A stretch of DNA of 64,000 nucleotides from Lachnospiraceae bacterium (GTDB lineage Bacteria; Bacillota; Clostridia; Lachnospirales; Lachnospiraceae): contig JAFUAB010000008.1 of assembly GCA_017460885.1 (NCBI GenBank), forward strand, positions 124,001 through 188,000, read 5' to 3'. Numbering within the stretch: the first letter of the stretch is position 1; each line of letters starts with the position of its first letter. A model generated the notes under the pieces. It searched no databases, was not told the DNA's origin, and saw only the letters and a program-made list of their open reading frames with translations. Position numbers and translations under genes: made by a program. Below, in pieces: positions 62,452 through 64,000 of the stretch.

Positions 62452-63612
62452 TTATCTTCTCTGTAACAGCGATTCCGCATATTCCATGATCCTGTCCAGA
62501 TTGCGCTCCGGATCATAGGTGTTATGTGCAAAATCAGAATTAGCGCGTCCAAGCTTTTCCGCCAGTTCCCGGTCATCGGCAAACAGCCGGAGCAATTCGA
62601 TCGCACGGTCAACGTCATCATATTCATGAAGATATGCGATATTTGCATCAGATACGGCCTCACAGATCTCCGGAAGATCAGGTCCGACAACCGGAAGCCC
62701 GCACATACCGGCCTCGATCACTGCGTTAGGAGTTCCTTCACAGTGCGGCCTGGCACTGTGCACGCAGATATCAGTCGCATTCCATAGTCCATATACGTCA
62801 TCAACGGGTCCCAGAAACCTGACTTTATCATTTAGACCATTTTCGTCGGCATATTTTTTGAGATTCTCATATTCCGCAGCATATTTACCGGCAAACACAA
62901 GAACAAACCTGTCATCTATCGCCCTAAGCTTTTTCCATGTCTTAAGCAAAAACATATGATCCTTGAAGGGAGTCAGATTGGCCACCATTGTACATACCAC
63001 ATCTGTATCTGAAGCTCCAAGCTTCCGGCGCCACCCCTCGCGATCATGGATGGGCGCAGAGATATTCACACCATTATAAATGAGCTTGGGATCATGCCCA
63101 TATGTCTTCTTTACCCATTCACTTCCAGAAGTGCTGTTGGAAAAAATCCCATCAACTGAATCGGCTGCTTTCTGCTGAAGTCCTCTTTTGTGATCATGAA
63201 ATCCCGCATCTCTCTGTGACCATATGCAAATGGCATCCGCACCTTCCGCCCGAGCATTTCCCAAGACGGTATTGGCATATGCACAATATGATATGCAAAT
63301 GTCATATCCATTTTTTTTAATATGATCCCTAAGATCCCTAATCAGGCCCTTCAGCGCCACCTCCTCCGCAGACAGCCGGCGTATTCCGAGCTTATTAAGG
63401 AGCTTATACGAGATTACGTACGGTGTATTCCTGGGCTGAAGCGAAACATAATCTATCCCCTTTTCAGCACAGATCGCACTAACCTTGCCCGGTTCGGTCA
63501 GACACATTATCGTGGCCTCATCGCCCCGCTTTTTTATATGCTCGGCCAGATTGATGGCCTGTCTTTCGGCCCCTCCCAGATCCTTCCAGGACTGTATCAG
63601 CAGGTATCTCAA
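62452..63612 (-). CDS. GT4 family glycosyltransferase
   Basis: A 386-residue GT-B enzyme with LLIQSWKDLGGAERQAINLA near the N-terminus, the linker ICIWSQRDAGFHDH, and HSARPHCEGTPNAVIEAGMCG as donor motif. The start is TTG 63612 with GGAG nine bases upstream, just after the stop of the polytopic protein. It is followed by the toxin-antitoxin pair after 25 bp. It is the eighth GT4 enzyme of the window. Confidence 0.9.
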   Translation of the reverse strand: MRYLLIQSWKDLGGAERQAINLAEHIKKRGDEATIMCLTEPGKVSAICAEKGIDYVSLQPRNTPYVISYKLLNKLGIRRLSAEEVALKGLIRDLRDHIKKNGYDICISYCAYANTVLGNARAEGADAICIWSQRDAGFHDHKRGLQQKAADSVDGIFSNSTSGSEWVKKTYGHDPKLIYNGVNISAPIHDREGWRRKLGASDTDVVCTMVANLTPFKDHMFLLKTWKKLRAIDDRFVLVFAGKYAAEYENLKKYADENGLNDKVRFLGPVDDVYGLWNATDICVHSARPHCEGTPNAVIEAGMCGLPVVGPDLPEICEAVSDANIAYLHEYDDVDRAIELLRLFADDRELAEKLGRANSDFAHNTYDPERNLDRIMEYAESLLQRR

Positions 63613-63615
63613 CGA

Positions 63616-64000
63616 TCATTTCTCCTGTATTATTACGTTGTCGCCTCTTTTTGACATCATCATAATTACAGCCAATGGGCATATCAGATAATCAACATAA
63701 AAGAACCTCGAATCCGCACTGGTCAGTAAAAGCATGGTTCCGAAGGAATATGCATATATGCTCAAAACAACTATAAGCATTTTCCGTTCATCAGCACTGT
63801 GAAGATCAGCACGGCCAAGTATCACTGTCGTAAGAATCAGCAGGCAAAAAGCAAACTGTCTGGTATAATTCAAGCCATGCAGCCGCACAAGCTTATAATA
63901 CAATTCCAAAAATCCTGCAAGCCTGCCATTGCCCTGGTACATTATACCATAATTATTGTCAATAATCTGCGTACCTATGTACCCCTCATCCTTAATGTCA
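63616..64000 (-). CDS. Polytopic membrane protein, DUF6020-like, 5' part outside the window
   Basis: The frame is open to the right edge; the 128 visible codons are the C-terminal part. Blocks NNYGIMYQGNGRLAGFLELYYKL and FGTMLLLTSADSRFFYVDYL correspond to the C-terminus of the protein at 38861-40405, so the two are paralogues. At least two complete membrane segments are visible. It is directly followed by the GT4 gene. Only the family and position can be stated. Confidence 0.78.
   Translation of the reverse strand, partial: DIKDEGYIGTQIIDNNYGIMYQGNGRLAGFLELYYKLVRLHGLNYTRQFAFCLLILTTVILGRADLHSADERKMLIVVLSIYAYSFGTMLLLTSADSRFFYVDYLICPLAVIMMMSKRGDNVIIQEK

Overview
The window is one continuous, very large surface-glycan locus of about 64 kb. 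Low-to-mid GC content, Shine-Dalgarno-rich genes, frequent TTG/GTG starts, and CotH-kinase, LTA-synthase-like, TupA-like and multi-spanning membrane families typical of gut or rumen Clostridia point to a Lachnospiraceae-like Firmicute. This placement is inference from gene content; no rRNA or other phylogenetic marker is present. Most genes lie on the minus strand in long, tightly packed and often ATGA- or TAATG-coupled operons. Five short plus-strand islands interrupt them: 1-1948, 4206-6857, 10497-12086, 48941-50881 and 56788-57720. No gene-free stretch exceeds about 260 bases.

Region by region. 1-6.9 kb: the 3' part of an FkbH-like protein and an acyl carrier protein (plus strand), a VOC protein and a Wzy-like polymerase/ligase (minus strand), then an MBOAT/SGNH O-acylation pair (plus strand). 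6.8-10.3 kb: two GT4 glycosyltransferases and a YdjC/ChbG-type deacetylase. 10.36-10.45 kb: a palindromic repeat pair. 10.5-12.1 kb: a membrane glycosyltransferase-like protein. 12.1-25.5 kb: an LTA-synthase-like phosphotransferase, a degenerate GDPD-like protein, a GtrB-like GT2, a radical SAM/SPASM enzyme, a CotH-family protein, two polytopic proteins and three GT4 enzymes. 25.5-35.5 kb: a GINT1-like protein, a membrane-module/TagA fusion, a GT2, a GT4, UDP-xylose synthase, a Wzx flippase, a GT-C-like protein and an acyltransferase-3. 35.6-37.4 kb: a decayed IS1182-family insertion. 37.5-43.4 kb: four polytopic proteins. 43.4-47.2 kb: a complete GDP-D-glycero-alpha-D-manno-heptose pathway (GmhA, HddA, a GmhB/HddC fusion) plus an SDR epimerase. 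47.2-48.7 kb: a GT2 and two mini coiled-coil proteins. 48.9-53.7 kb: a polytopic protein, an asparagine-synthetase-like amidotransferase, and an AAA ATPase with a 10-bp-phased repeat array upstream. 53.9-57.7 kb: a TupA-like protein, a GT4, and a small tyrosine recombinase flanked by inverted sites facing an orphan GT2. 57.7-64 kb: a nitroreductase, a pyruvyltransferase, an ABC exporter, a HepT/MntA toxin-antitoxin pair, a GT4, and the 3' part of a polytopic protein.

How the genes work together (inference). Nucleotide sugars (UDP-xylose, GDP-heptose) feed a large set of GT4, GT2, GT26 and polytopic GT-C-like transferases. Products are exported by Wzx and/or an ABC half-transporter, joined or ligated by the Wzy-like protein, and decorated with acyl, pyruvyl and phospho-glycerol-type groups.

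The most notable candidate for an undescribed system is at 56.08-56.78 kb. A FimB-sized tyrosine recombinase gene lies between two 25-bp sites that are 24/25 identical, each nearly palindromic, in inverted orientation with an asymmetric ATGC/GCAT core. A consensus-like promoter for the recombinase lies outside this segment, inside the coding sequence of the neighbouring glycosyltransferase. This looks like a self-inverting cassette that could switch expression between two divergent glycosyltransferase units.
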